Shown here piece by piece: positions 23,438 through 34,192 of a stretch of DNA of 64,000 nt. Source of the stretch: Podocnemis expansa. Lineage: Eukaryota; Chordata; Testudines; Podocnemididae. The stretch lies in the NCBI GenBank assembly GCA_007922195.1, contig ML682067.1:3931157-3995156 (forward strand). Direction: 5' to 3'. The notes below the pieces were generated by a model. That model saw only the letters and a program-made list of their open reading frames with translations, did no database searches and had not been told where the DNA came from. Position numbers and translations under genes: made by a program. Numbering within the stretch: position 1 is the stretch's first letter; every line of letters begins with the position of its first letter.

Positions 23438-24392
23438 GTCCTAGTAGAGAGCAGAAAACCCTCCACAAGGGCCATATACAGGGCCAAGTGGAAACGCTTC
23501 TCCAGCTGGGCACGGGAGAAAGGGATACCACCAGATAATGCCCCAATTGGGGTGATCCTGGACTACCTCCTGAAGCTGAAGGAGGGAGGGCTTGTGCTCC
23601 CCTCTCTTAAGGTTCACCTGGTGGCCATCTCAGCCCTGCACAACACATTTGGGGGGATAACCCCCTTCTCACATCCCACAGCCATGAGATTCCTTAAGGG
23701 CCTGGAGAGACTATATCCCCGGATCTGGGAGCCTGTCACCCAGTGGGACTTAAATCTGACACTCAAGGGTCTCACAAAACCCCCTGACATCATGCACGCT
23801 CCTGGTCCTATCTTGGAAGGAGGCATTCCTATTGTTCATCACCTTGGCCAGAAGGGTGTCAGAGATAAGAGCGCTTTCCTCAGAACCCCCGTACACAATG
23901 TTCCACTTGAGCAAGGTACAATTAAGACCCCACCCAGCCTTCCTGCCAAAGGTGGCATCTCCCTTTCATGTCAACCATGACATCTACCTCCCAGTGTTCT
24001 TCCTGGACCCCCAGCTCACAGAAAACCAGAGGCAATGGCACACCCTAGATGTAAAGAGAGTGTTCTCAACATACATCGAGCGAACTAAGTCCTTCCGCAA
24101 AACATCTCAGCTGTTTGTCGCAGTTGCTGAACTCATGACCACACAATGTATCTCTTCATGGATAGGAAACTGCATAAAAGACTGTTATAATAGGGTGACC
24201 GCTCCCCTCCCAGGAAGGATCAGCCTTCATTCCACTAGTGGTCAAGCATCCTCCATAGCCTTCCTCACCAAGGTCCTGATCCAGGAGATCTGCAAGGCAG
24301 GAACCTGGTTCTCAGTGCATACCTTTGCCTGGCACTATGCCATTGTCGAGCAAGCAAGAGATGATGCTGCGTTGGGCAGAGCTGTACTCTGA
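23438..24392 (+). pseudogene. DIRS tyrosine recombinase, one frameshift, catalytic Arg lost
   Basis: Starting at 23438 the frame reads VLVESRKPSTRAIYRAKWKR, the N-terminal core-binding domain, and runs past LKGLERLYPRIWEP. The frame slips near 23828 and the catalytic domain continues as RRVSEIRALSSEP (first Arg box), then HSTSGQASSIAF, and HTFAWHYAIVEQA with the candidate nucleophile Tyr, ending at 24392. In the family the HxxR box is HSTRG; here Arg is replaced by Ser. Tyrosine recombinases replace DDE integrases in DIRS elements and insert circular cDNA. With a frameshift and a missing catalytic Arg it is dead. Confidence 0.85.
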
Positions 24393-24749
24393 GCAGGGAA
24401 ACCTTAACTCCGCTCACCATCCAAGGTACAGCTCATAGTCCCCTATAACAGCATGGATGTGAGCAGCGCTCGAAGAATAAGGGGGGGGGGGGTTACTTAC
24501 AGGTAAACGTCCTTCTTTGAGATGGACTGTTCACATGCATTCCATACCCCCATTCCATCCCTGCTTTTCGGAGTTAGTGGAAAGAAGGGACTGAAGCGGG
24601 GGGGGGGGGGGAGCAGGGGTAGGGCCACCTATATACTGCAGGAGTGCGCAGGGCAGAGGGGGCGTTGGCCACTGACCCTACAGGGAAGGGTATTGCAAAA
24701 AGCTTCCAGGCACCCGTGCGCTGCAGCATATATACGCTAGGGCTTTGAT

Positions 24750-24932
24750 TCCTCATGCTTCAGGGCACAAGCCAACCACTAACAGATAGACGAAACTTCC
24801 TCATAGTAAGGTTATTCCATAGCTGTACTTTATGGCATTGTTTTACACCTTTCTATGATGCTGCTTTTAGACACAGACAACTGGACTAAATGGACCACTG
24901 GTCTCGTCAGCTGTGGCAGTTCCTGTATTTTT
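24750..24932 (+). repeat. Interspersed LINE/SINE-like 3' repeat
   Basis: From CATGCTTCAGGGCACAAGCC to a tail GGACTAAATGGACCACTGGT and CTGTGGCAGTTCCTGT. This is a family I recall as common in turtles and crocodilians, related to the older copy at 4740-4930. It abuts the DIRS right end. Confidence 0.5.
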
Positions 24933-25428
24933 TTCCACTGGGAACTGAACTGAGATCAGCAAATTCCATTCAGACTGGCTACTAATTCTTTGTGATTTTT
25001 ACACCACTTCTTGTGTTAAGTTCTAATGTTTTTAAGTCTTTTTAGATATTTCTTTTTGTCAGGTCTCTTCTGTTATATCTTAGCTACTTTTCCAACCAGC
25101 AAGTTGGGGCATGAAACTCACATCAGAGACCCACCCAGAACAATGGTGCTGTAAATAATCAATAAGGCAGTGGCCAGCTGCCTATTGAGAAACCCTGACT
25201 TAGTTGGGAACAATACATTCCCCAGACTTTCTGACACACACCCTCCTTACCTATAAGGACTCTCCTCTCTGCCCCACGCCCCACTCTAAGTGTAGTTATA
25301 GGGTCTTTAATGTAATTAACATTCTGTATCAGTCATCATCACCTCTGTTCTCTCCAGGTGAAACAATGTCTGTACTTGTAAGTAAATAGGGAAAGCATTC
25401 CAAATGGATTATGTAATTGATAAAGAAG

Positions 25429-25775
25429 CAGGGGCGTTGCTGCCCCGGGGAAGGACCAGGGGCGTGGGCCCCACCCCTGCCCCCTGGCTGCAGACCACGC
25501 CCCCCGGTTGTGGGCCACACCTCCGGCCTCAATTCTGCACTTAGCCAACCTGGCTTCAGGTGCCTGCTGCCACCAGCCTGGTCCCAGATCCCTGGCCGAG
25601 GACAGGGCAGAGAGCATCAGCCACCACAGCAGGTGGCCCGGCCTAGGAGGGGGCTGGAAGCCCCGGATCTCCCACCAGAGACTGGAAGAGGCAGGGGCTG
25701 AATGCCAGGATTTGGGGAACTGGTGCTGGGATTTGGGGCACGATCCCTGTTTGCTCAGCGCTAGCGATGCCCCTG
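25429..25775. mobile_element. GC-rich hAT-type MITE with perfect 8-bp duplication
   Basis: It starts CAGGGGCGTTGCTGCCC and ends CTAGCGATGCCCCTG. The flanking 8-mers TAAAGAAG (25421-25428 and 25776-25783) are identical. The left end matches the reverse complement of the right end of the element at 42022-42631, so both belong to one family. The 347-bp GC-rich interior is non-coding. Confidence 0.9.
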
Positions 25776-25783
25776 TAAAGAAG

Positions 25784-26400
25784 CATATATATTTGACCAC
25801 TGATACATCACCAATTTGAAACTGTCAGCCATCCTTCTTTGTACCTCTAATAAAAACCTCTTCAGTATTGTCTGTGTGGCCTGGTCCTTTTGGAGGAACC
25901 CTTACAGCTTTACACTTGCTACTGAAAATCAACTAAAGAAGGCAAGACTGAATTTTCAAATAAGTGCAACAAAGAAATTAACACTAGAGGTCAGTGTTAA
26001 AACAAAAACATTTCCAGGATAAACTCATAAATGCTTATAAAGAGTGTGGAATTATACTTTACTTTCCTTAGTAGCACCTAGGTTAGTGGCTTTCCTTCAA
26101 CGGCTCCTGCAATTCTATGTCAGTTATAAAAAGCAATAACAGTTATTAGCTCAATAGGATCTTAATTTAGAACCTTAATATAGATGATTGATTTAATTTG
26201 AATTTTCACAAAGAAATTCCATTTTTCAATTTTGTGAGTGAAACATTTTTGAATCTGCCATTCACAAATTATTGATCTATCAAGAAATCTTTTAAAGTGT
26301 TTTCTATATTAAAGTGCATATTGGCTTTTGACTCCATTAGAAGGATCTTTTTTAAAAATTTCTTTAAAGAAAAGGAAAATGTATTTAATTGAAAAATTGG
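25784..26400. other. Intergenic, nothing recognised
   Basis: AT-rich unique-looking sequence; no gene or repeat could be assigned. Confidence 0.5.
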
Positions 26401-27560
26401 AGTGATCAGCCAAAGTCCTGATGTATTAATTCCAACCAACCCACATGTGATAAGGTCCACCTGGCCTTGTCCAAGGGTGGTGTGTCCGGTGGACTAAACA
26501 GTTTTTAGTCTCTAGTCCCTTCCAGGGAGATAAAGGGATTTGGGGAAAACCAGTACACACTAACAAATAGTCTATTATGCAGAGATAAGGCACTCCACCA
26601 ATAGTCCAATGTCTTACATAGGATACACAAACCACAAGTCTTTAGGTATAAGGGGGCAAACAATGCGAGGTATCAGATGGGGTTGCCATCTAGGGGAAGG
26701 GGAGAGGAGGAGGGGGACACAGGCCCACCCTTCTCCACAGTGTTCCAGCCCAGGGCCCTGTCAGTGCCCATGGATTCAACCACAGGGCCAGCAGGGATCT
26801 GGCTGCAAGACGTGGAGCCTAGTATAGGGCTCAGTCCTGGTTATTTGGGGCACAATTCCCCTAGGCTACTGCCTTCCTCCTCTCCCTTTAGTACCTGTTC
26901 GGTTCCTTCAATTGAGTCCTCTGGTTAGTCACTTAGGGGCAAGGAGCAGAGACCATCCATTTCATCTGGTGGGAGTAGGTCAGGAAGCTCCAGTGGGATC
27001 TCCATCTTTTTTGGTGGGGGTAACTCTGGAAGCTCTACTTGGTCTGGTGCGATGGGCAGCTCTTCCAGATTCTGCCCCACACAGGGGGGTCAGCTTCTTG
27101 TGTAGCAAATGGCCGTTCCTCCAAATCACAGGCAGTGGCAGGGTTGGTTCATGGCAGCCTGGGCTTTCCAGGAAAAAGTGGGGATTCCCGAACTCCGGCT
27201 GTCCTCCCAGCCTGCCATCTCCAAGCGAAGTTGGCCCCTCCATAAGCGCACCTGCCATGGGAAGCCCAAGCCAGCCATCCTGGTACTGCAATGGAGGCCC
27301 ACGGGTAGGTGAGTGTTCCCTCTGCTGGAGGAATGACCAGGGTTGAGGAGCCAGGAGAGAACCATCCTTCTTCTTCAGCAGCCAGGGCTGAACTGAGCTC
27401 CCTGGCCTGGCTTTTATACTTCCTGCCCCGCCCCTGAAGCTCTGTTTTGATGGACCCTTGTCTGGCAGCCATGTTGCCTCCCCTGGGGGCAGCCATGTTT
27501 CATCTTTACATCATAATAATATGATGTAGATGGAACTTTGTTTTTTTTAAATATCAAAAC
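26400..27560 (-). repeat. Possible LTR-like repeat with promoter-like core on the - strand
   Basis: On the - strand a GGGGCGGGGCAGGAAGTATA stretch followed by AAAGCC (about 27432-27407) looks like a GC box and TATA box of a retroelement LTR. Downstream (lower coordinates) is about 1 kb of GC-rich then AT-richer non-coding sequence. No TG/CA ends or target duplication could be fixed, and no gag or pol is attached. The open frames within it show no domain. Confidence 0.35.
27411..27419 (-). promoter_or_regulatory. TATA-box-like GTATAAAAG with upstream GC box
   Basis: On the - strand GTATAAAAG is preceded about 10 bases upstream by GGGGCGGGG. The pair is a plausible RNA polymerase II core promoter, probably belonging to the LTR-like repeat at 26400-27560 and not to a host gene. 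Confidence 0.35.
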
Positions 27561-28097
27561 TTTGGGAAATATGAGGATATCCTCTGGAGATACCATATCA
27601 CCCTATGGAAATCTAATGCAAATCAGAAGGTCATTAGCAAGTTGGATAGAATCTAACAAAGGTCACTTTTTTTTTTAAGTGACTCCCCAAAGCCTTACAC
27701 CGCCATCCTCTTGTTTTGCTTCCAGCATGAGCTATTTTTAAAATGGTAGAAATTCAGGTTGGAAGGTTTGAACATGAAAAGATCTTTGATCATCACTCTG
27801 GAGCCCAGAGAGGTTTCTTCCCAACTTGTTCTCTCTTCCTCACTGGTTTGACTTGATCAGACTTCTTCATAAAGATTTTTTTTTTCTTGTGAGGAAATAT
27901 AGCAACCTAAAAGGAGGCAGTGTACCCTGACTGTTGCAGCAAAGAACTGGGACACAAAAGGAGGAGGCTTGAATGCTACCTTGAGTTCCTTACTATGGTT
28001 TTAGCTCAGGATTGTGATGATGTGTATGACTTCGGCTGAGCTGCCATGGTGGCTAATCTCAGTTTTATGTTGAACACTTGTGAGACATTCTCTAAGC
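27561..28097. other. Intergenic, nothing recognised
   Basis: AT-rich, unique-looking sequence with a few T runs; no feature supported. Confidence 0.5.
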
Positions 28098-28839
28098 CAG
28101 GTCTCTCCAAACTACAGCCCATGGGCTGTATCCAGCCCAGAAAGCACTGTCATCTGGCCCAAGCGAGCTGTAGCCAAGCTGGGAAGTTTTCAAATTTCCT
28201 GCCATGAGCATACTTGGATGCATGGCTCAGGGTAGGAGCAGCCTGGCCAGAGAGTGGCTTGGGATGCCCCTGCAGCTGCAGCCAGGTAAGGGGGAAGGAG
28301 CACAGCGGTATCAGGGAGGTGGTGGGGAAGGGTGTGGGGAGCGTTTGGGACCTTGTGAGGAAGGGGCCCAGGGTGTCGGAAAGCTGGCAGGCAGGTGGGG
28401 GAAGGGGTCTGGGGGTTAAGAATGTGGTGGGAAGTCGGGGAAGGGGCCTGGGGGGGTCAGGGAGCTGGTGGCATGTCAGAGAATGGGCCTGGGGGTTTGC
28501 GAAGCCAGCAGGGAAGGGGCCTGGGGCATCAGCAAGCTGGTGGGCAGGCTGCAGAAGAGGTCCAGGGGATCAGGGAGCTGGTGAGCAGGTCAGGGAAGGT
28601 GCCCAGAGGGAGCGGGGAGCCAGCAGGCGGGTTGGGGAAGGGGCCCAGCGGCTCAGGAAGCTAGCAGGCCAGCAGGCTGGTAGCTTGGGGAAGGGGTCCG
28701 GGCAGGGGTTGGAGAGCCAGCAGGTTGGTTGGGGAAGGGGGTGGGGGAGCCGGCGGGCAGGGAGGTCAGGGTTCTGGCTCACTAGTAACTAGGTAAAAGC
28801 AGATTTGGCCCTCAGGTGAAAAAGTTTGGAGACCCTCTG
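28098..28839. mobile_element. hAT-type MITE carrying a G-rich minisatellite
   Basis: Ends are CAGGTCTCTCCAAACT and AGTTTGGAGACCCTCTG. The flanking 8-mers CTCTAAGC (28090-28097) and CTCTAAGT (28840-28847) differ only at the last base. The interior (about 28285-28765) is a degenerate tandem array of units of roughly 50-60 bases built around GGGGAAGGGGCCTGGGGG-like words. The long open frame across it is a by-product of the array. Confidence 0.88.
28285..28765 (+). repeat. G-rich degenerate minisatellite inside the hAT MITE
   Basis: Units share GGGGAAGGGGYCTGGGG and CAGGGAGC/AGCAGGC words with variable spacing. The many runs of four or more G on one strand could form G-quadruplexes. Array ends are approximate. 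Confidence 0.7.
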
Positions 28840-28847
28840 CTCTAAGT

Positions 28848-29547
28848 GATATTACAGGACAGATGTATCTCTCATGAGACCATTGTGAAACATGATATTA
28901 AGACCAAGTGTGTTGAACACTAAAGCTTTTGGGTGTCTGATCATATCTATCTGCCCTTTTCTGAAGTGAGTTATGGCTTGTGTGTAGTGCTGTTTATAGA
29001 GACATTCTGGTTGTGTAGTATGAGCTGTAGTGTTCTGCACTGTCCTGGAGCGTTCACAGGGCTTCAGAGTGCCACAGAAAAATGCTTTGTTTACTTGAAC
29101 TTCTGGCCAATTAAAGCATGGTGAGATTTGTTTCCCACCAGATTCTAAAAAAGCCCATATTAACCCAAAGGAGGTTCTTGTGAGGAAGAGCCCCAAAAGT
29201 GAATGGGGGAAGAGGAGATAAACTATGGGTACAAGGACCTCCAGGACTACACTGGAGATCTCCCCTCTTCCTCCTGTCCTGTAAATGGGAAATACATTAA
29301 TCCTTTTAAATGCTCCCTTCAAGTAAATGAGGTAGTAGGAATTGTAACCACATCTCCTCCCTAGTTGGAGGTGTTTTCCCCACAGGAGGATAGACTTGGT
29401 CTTCTAAGCGAGCATAACCTGATCTGTAGTCCAGAGTGTGGGACAGAGAGCCACAAAAGCTAGCTTCTGTTTCCAGTGCTGTTGCAGATTCCATATGTGG
29501 CCGTGGGTAAGTCATGTCACCATCCTGTGTATCAGTTTTCCTATCTG
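28848..29547. other. Intergenic, no gene seen
   Basis: Unique-looking sequence, no feature recognised. The minus-strand open frame at 28852-29322 (156 codons) shows no domain or compositional support. Confidence 0.5.
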
Positions 29548-29550
29548 TAA

Positions 29551-30419
29551 GGGTATGGCCACACACACTTCTTATTTCGAAACAACAGAGGTTGTTTCGA
29601 AATAAGAAGTGCCATGGCCGCACGACGCACGGCCATTTTGAAACAAGCAAACAGCTTGTTTCGAAATGGTCGTGTTCGTCCCAAAACAATTTAAACCTCG
29701 TTTACTGTTGAAACAGGGTTGTTTCGAAACCAGAGATTTTGAAACAGCCCTGTTCGGACATGTTGTTTCGGNNNNNNNNNNNNNNNNNNNNNNNNNNNNN
29801 NNNNNNNNNNNNNNNNNNNNNNNNNNNNNNNNNNNNNNNNNNNNNNNNNNNNNNNNNNNNNNNNNNNNNNNNNNNNNNNNNNNNNNNNNNNNNNNNNNNN
29901 NNNNNNNNNNNNNNNNNNNNNNNNNNNNNNNNNNNNNNNNNNNNNNNNNNNNNNNNNNNNNNNNNNNNNNNNNNNNNNNNNNNNNNNNNNNNNNNNNNNN
30001 NNNNNNNNNNNNNNNNNNNNNNNNNNNNNNNNNNNNNNNNNNNNNNNNNNNNNNNNNNNNNNNNNNNNNNNNNNNNNNNNNNNNNNNNNNNNNNNNNNNN
30101 NNNNNNNNNNNNNNNNNNNNNNNNNNNNNNNNNNNNNNNNNNNNNNNNNNNNNNNNNNNNNNNNNNNNNNNGTGTCTGCAGTCCCTGCAGGCACCCGCGG
30201 GGTAAAGCGCCCAGCCACGCTTTACCCCTAGGGTGCCTAGAATCCCCTCCCCTGGCGAAATAGCAGGTCCACACTGTGGACCTGCTATTTTGCTGCCTTA
30301 TTTCGAGGACAAAGTTTTTTGTCCTCGAAATAAGTTGTTTCGAAATAATATGTTATTTCGAAACAGCTTGTTTTGAAACGTCTTGTTTCGAAACAAGCAT
30401 ACCCTGTGTGAACATAGCC
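29551..30419. mobile_element. Fold-back MITE with TAA target duplication, contains an assembly gap
   Basis: Starts GGGTATGGCCACACACAC and ends CCTGTGTGAACATAGCC, flanked by TAA (29548-29550) and TAA (30420-30422). The arms are full of TTATTTCGAAATAAG and TTGTTTCGAAAC palindromic words. The middle is replaced by 400 N. The short known part right of the gap is GC-rich, like the cores of the copies at 15.4, 32.0 and 46.8 kb. Confidence 0.85.
29772..30171. other. Assembly gap (400 N)
   Basis: An uninterrupted run of N lies inside a fold-back MITE. The palindromic arms and GC-rich core probably defeated assembly. The gap length may be nominal. Confidence 1.
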
Positions 30420-30422
30420 TAA

Positions 30423-32020
30423 AAGAACAATACAGGTATTAACCCTTCTTTATCAAGTGCTCTGAGACCTAAGAATGAAAAGTATTATGCAAGAACTAAG
30501 TAGTGTACCTGTAATACATAAAGGGGAAAATAGATATTAGTACTATTTTATTAATAGGTATGTTCCATCTCTAGCTAGTTCAATTCTCCATTGCAGTATG
30601 GAACTCTGGTGTAAAGGCAGCCGGCAGGCCTCAACCAGTACTTTAAAAACTTATTGTAAGGTCATTACCACTGGTAGTGGTCAGTAAATGGACTCTGTCA
30701 ACCAGACTAAGTCAGAGTAATGGCTTTTTGATGAACAAGATAACATATTTGAACAGTACAGTGGCTCTGCATATGCGTACGTATTGCACACAAACTATTG
30801 CATCACAGTTTAATAGAATAAGTCTTTCAGTGGTTCATCAGGAGTGGTATAATAACATCACATTTAATTTAGCCTCATAATTAATTGGAAAAAATAGTAA
30901 ACTGTACTGTATCGTGACTTTACAGTGGCCTCACCTATATTTACCAGCAGATTTCATGGCAGTCATTGGGAGTTTTGCACGCTATGTAAAGCGGCTCGCA
31001 TAAGTTACATCAACTTCCTAAAGTCTGCTCTGAGTGCCATATCCACTACATTGCTCCAATGGGAAATGCATACCTGTTGACAAGTGTTACTCTTTTTTCA
31101 GGGGTGGTTTTACTGAATTGACTTCTGGATCGATTGAGTGCATTTTCACTTCTGCTCAACTGACCTAGATAAATTGATTGATGGATGTGAATTTGACACC
31201 ATCAGTGAAGATATACCCTGTGAAGGCCAAAAGAGAATTTAAGCCTGTCTTTTGCCAGCGTTTGGTTTTATATTTAGTTAGGGCTGCTATAACATCAAAT
31301 GATGTTGAAATTAAACCACAAGCCATGAGACAGAAGGTGTGGCTTTCTATCATGACAGCTTCACATATCTGGGATATTATGAGACAAGAAGCATTTGCTC
31401 CCATACTGATGTTAAAAAAAAACAACACACTTTCTGAAATGGTTCTATTAGAATTTAAATATTCTGCTTTAGAACACTGTGCTCTGGAGTCAGGAAATGC
31501 TTTATAACTGGAAATTATAAATGCTGATAATCACTTTCAGCTGAACCAAACGTGGCACACAGTAGCAAAGTCTTCTCTCTAGTATGTTTGTCAGCCAATC
31601 ATTGCACTTGTTTTTAAACACTAATGATATTCAGCTGGTTACCATGGCAGTGATGTACTAGTTGTCATGGTGATGAAGTGGAATTTTTGTCAATCCCTTT
31701 TAAGAGATTCCTTTTTTGGTCTCTAAACTTGATCAGATTACCCTGTATTTTCTTTTAAAAAAAACCTAAATCCACTATAGATAATGTATACACATGCCCT
31801 GCTTATATATATTTTTTATCTTCTGCATCCTGATGCTGAGGCTTATTTCAGAATTAAAATTTAAGAACACCTCTGTTCAGCCAGAAACATCTATGACTAT
31901 TATTTTATGTGAGGCATGTTAACCAGAAATTCAGCTACTCTGGCCATTTTCAGATTTTTCCTTGATCTTGCAAGTGCTCTTCCTTCCTGTATCTGCCTAC
32001 AATACTCATATGGTTGACAC
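30423..32020. other. Intergenic, no gene seen
   Basis: AT-rich unique-looking sequence. Overlapping open frames at 31165-31507 on both strands have no recognisable domain. Nothing supported. Confidence 0.5.
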
Positions 32021-32690
32021 CATGACTATGTCCACACACAAGCCATAAAATCGATGTAACAAATTGATTTAAGGTAAATTGATATAACAATAATTAAATC
32101 AATTTAACTTGAATTGATTTTACAGGTCCAAACCAAAAACCTGAAATCGAATCAGCATGTTCGGGGACAGGAATTGCTAGCTCGATTCAGGAGACGGGCA
32201 CCAGCGGAGGTGTAGCAACATGGCCCCCTGGCAGGGCCATGTTGCCACCCAATTCCTTGCCTCACTCTCCCCAGGAGAGCTAGTGGCAGGGGGAAAAAAG
32301 CCCCCACTAGCTGTGGGCTCCTGGAGCCCAGCAAGTGAACAGACATCCCCCCAGACTGGCTGAAGCCTTGCACCTCAGCCAGCCGCTGAGACCTGGTGTG
32401 GGGTGTTCCCCCCCAGGGCCCCCTCCTGGGGCACTGGGAGCTGGGCTAGGGTGCTTTCCCCACCACTCGGCTAGCCAGGGCCATGGGGGGGGTGGGCCCC
32501 CCTCTGCACCGCCCCTCCCTCCCTGGCCAGAGTCCTGATCCCCTCCCTGGCCAGGGTGCTGACAGGAGGATTCCTTCCAAGGTACCATGCACCCTGGGAC
32601 AAAGAAGATCAGACCCCCTTATATTGATATAGTTTTATATCGATATAACAGGTCCCCACAGAGTTATCTTGAATCACACAGGGTTATATC

Positions 32691-32894
32691 TGTAATGATC
32701 TTGAGGGTTCATTAAAGGTGATGCTACAGAATGAGTAAGGAATAGAACTTTAATCATACAGACAGGTATCCAGGTACGTACCTGGGAGCAGCCATTTTAA
32801 ATCTTCTTTGGGGCATGTCCCCCAATTTACACAACAATGGCCCATGCTAGGGAGTGTCTCTAAATTCACAGCCTTCTACAAGTATATCACTACA
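32691..32894 (-). repeat. Gypsy 3' LTR (204 bp)
   Basis: On the - strand it begins TGTAGTGATATACTTG and ends GATCATTACA, with the TG...CA ends of an LTR. It shares CTACAAGTATATC, AATGGCCCATGCTAGG and TTAAATCTTCT words in order with the partial LTR at 34193-34286. Confidence 0.85.
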
Positions 32895-32907
32895 TCTTCC
32901 CCCCTAA
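32895..32907 (-). promoter_or_regulatory. Polypurine tract of the Gypsy element
   Basis: Immediately upstream of the 3' LTR on the - strand is TTAGGGGGGAAGA, the purine run that primes plus-strand DNA synthesis in LTR retrotransposons. Its position next to the LTR's TG fixes the LTR edge. Confidence 0.75.
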
Positions 32908-33394
32908 GGAAAAGAAGTAAACAGTTAGATACATACAAAAGCTAGCTAATAATACATGCACTAACATCTAACAGCACATAACAGCTATCTAAAAAAAACA
33001 TGCAGAACAACAGTCCATAAACCCAGAATCTGAACTACCTAGAGAGGAGAGGTTACTAGCACATCACTCGCAAGTGAGTCTTTACCACCCACTTCCCTTA
33101 CATATCCTAGCAAGTCTCTATGAGTCTTTCTGGACATTTGATGACTCGATTAGATATTCTCAGTACTGGTCCTTCATTCAGGTCTGAATTCTCTTGTTCC
33201 CTGACGGTTTCATTACTATGTGTTGAAGATATTGGATCAGTCAGGGGAGGCATGCCAGAATCTACCTCAACTTCCACAGTGTTGGAACTTTCTGGAATAA
33301 GTCGTAGATCCCATCAATTATGTCAAAATGTGTCCCCTTGATCTGTGTAGACCACGTAAGATCATGGATGCAGCTGTTTTTGAATAGTACCTCT

Positions 33395-34186
33395 TTATCT
33401 CCAGGTATTAGAGGAGTGATTCCTCAGGCACACTCTATTGCCTGGGTTAAGGGATGGAAGATCACGAGCCCTTCTATCAAAATAATATTTCTGCTTCCAC
33501 TTCTGGTTTTCTTTCATCTTCCGAACATTAGCATTGTTCTTAGATTGCAGCAATTTATCAGTAATAGGTAAATTAGATCTGATCCTTATTCCCATTAACA
33601 GCTGGGCTGGAGAAAAGCCATTCTCCAGGGGTGTACTTTGATAGACCAGCAATGCTGTATACAGATCACCTCCACTTTCAAAAGTCTTTTTCATCAGGTT
33701 CTTTACCGTCTGTATAGACCATTCCACCAGTCCGTTTGATTGGGGATAATTGGGACTGGAGGTTTCATGATGAGAATCCCAATCTGAGGCAAACTGCCTG
33801 AATTCTGCACTTGAAAATTGTGGCCCATTGTCGCTGAAGACCTCATCAGGAATTCCATGTCTGGAGAAAATTCCTTTCATGCCAGTGATCACTGAATTAC
33901 TATTATTACTGTTCAGTGTGCAAATTTCTGGATATAAAGAGTAATAATCAGTGACTAGTAAGTAATCCTTGGAACGCCAGGTAAATAAATCCACACCTAC
34001 CTTCTCATAAGGTCTCTGTGGAACAGGATGGGGTCTCAGTGTCTCTGCCTGTTGGCATAGCCTGTATTTCAAGCATGAAAGGCAGTTTTTTACCACATTG
34101 GTAATGTCGTGATTGATCCACGGCCAATACATGACCTCTCATGCTCGTTCTTTGCACGTCTCAATTCCTAAGTGACCTTCATGAAT
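33395..34186 (-). pseudogene. Gypsy integrase, N-terminal and catalytic domains, one in-frame stop
   Basis: On the - strand the frame begins at about 34180 with HEGHLGIETC, has one TGA near 34137, then MYWPWINHDITNVVKNCLSC gives the HHCC zinc-finger cysteines. The DDE core is visible: VGVDLF (first D), SDNGPQFSS (second D) and QSNGLVEWSIQTVK (E). A GPY/F-like end follows (LNPGNRVCLRN), and the frame then closes at 33395. Remnants of the C-terminal tail continue to about 33040 in other frames. Integrase splices the cDNA into host DNA. The stop and missing upstream pol make this a pseudogene. Confidence 0.88.
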
Positions 34187-34192
34187 CTTCTG

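Larger units (their letters stand above)
18251..24750 (+). mobile_element. DIRS-type tyrosine-recombinase retrotransposon, deleted and hosting nested insertions
   Basis: Coding order on the + strand is gag-like (20126-23075), the very start of a reverse-transcriptase region (about 23190-23262), then directly a tyrosine recombinase (23438-24392). The bulk of RT-RNase H is missing, so this is an internal deletion derivative. The terminal architecture fits DIRS. Inverted terminal similarity is seen between 19947-20057 and 24621-24729 (both contain a TATATAGGTGGCC-type word in opposite orientation). A GGTTACTTAC...GTAAAC...CTTCTTCGAGATGG segment also lies in direct orientation at 18259-18277 plus 19899-19920, and again at 24491-24530. 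A PLE split the left terminus (repeat AGTAAAC at 18271-18277 and 19892-19898), and a hAT MITE lies in gag. Edges are approximate. Confidence 0.85.

Noticed and set aside
25339..25819. 153-codon minus-strand frame and overlapping plus frames
   Set aside because: Mostly within the hAT MITE 25429-25775; no domain and opposed overlapping frames.
26677..27496. Series of 60-144 codon frames on both strands
   Set aside because: No recognisable domains; the region behaves as a GC-rich LTR-like repeat with a TATA-like element, not as a host gene.
28214..28792. 192-codon Gly/Ser-rich open frame
   Set aside because: It is the translation of a G-rich minisatellite inside a hAT MITE.
28852..29322. 156-codon minus-strand frame
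   Set aside because: No recognisable motif, no promoter or splice support; left as chance.
29666..30274. Open frames of 174-190 codons
   Set aside because: They consist largely of the 400-N gap read as unknown residues.
31165..31507. Opposed frames of 87 and 109 codons
   Set aside because: They overlap on opposite strands with no domain; not supported as a gene.
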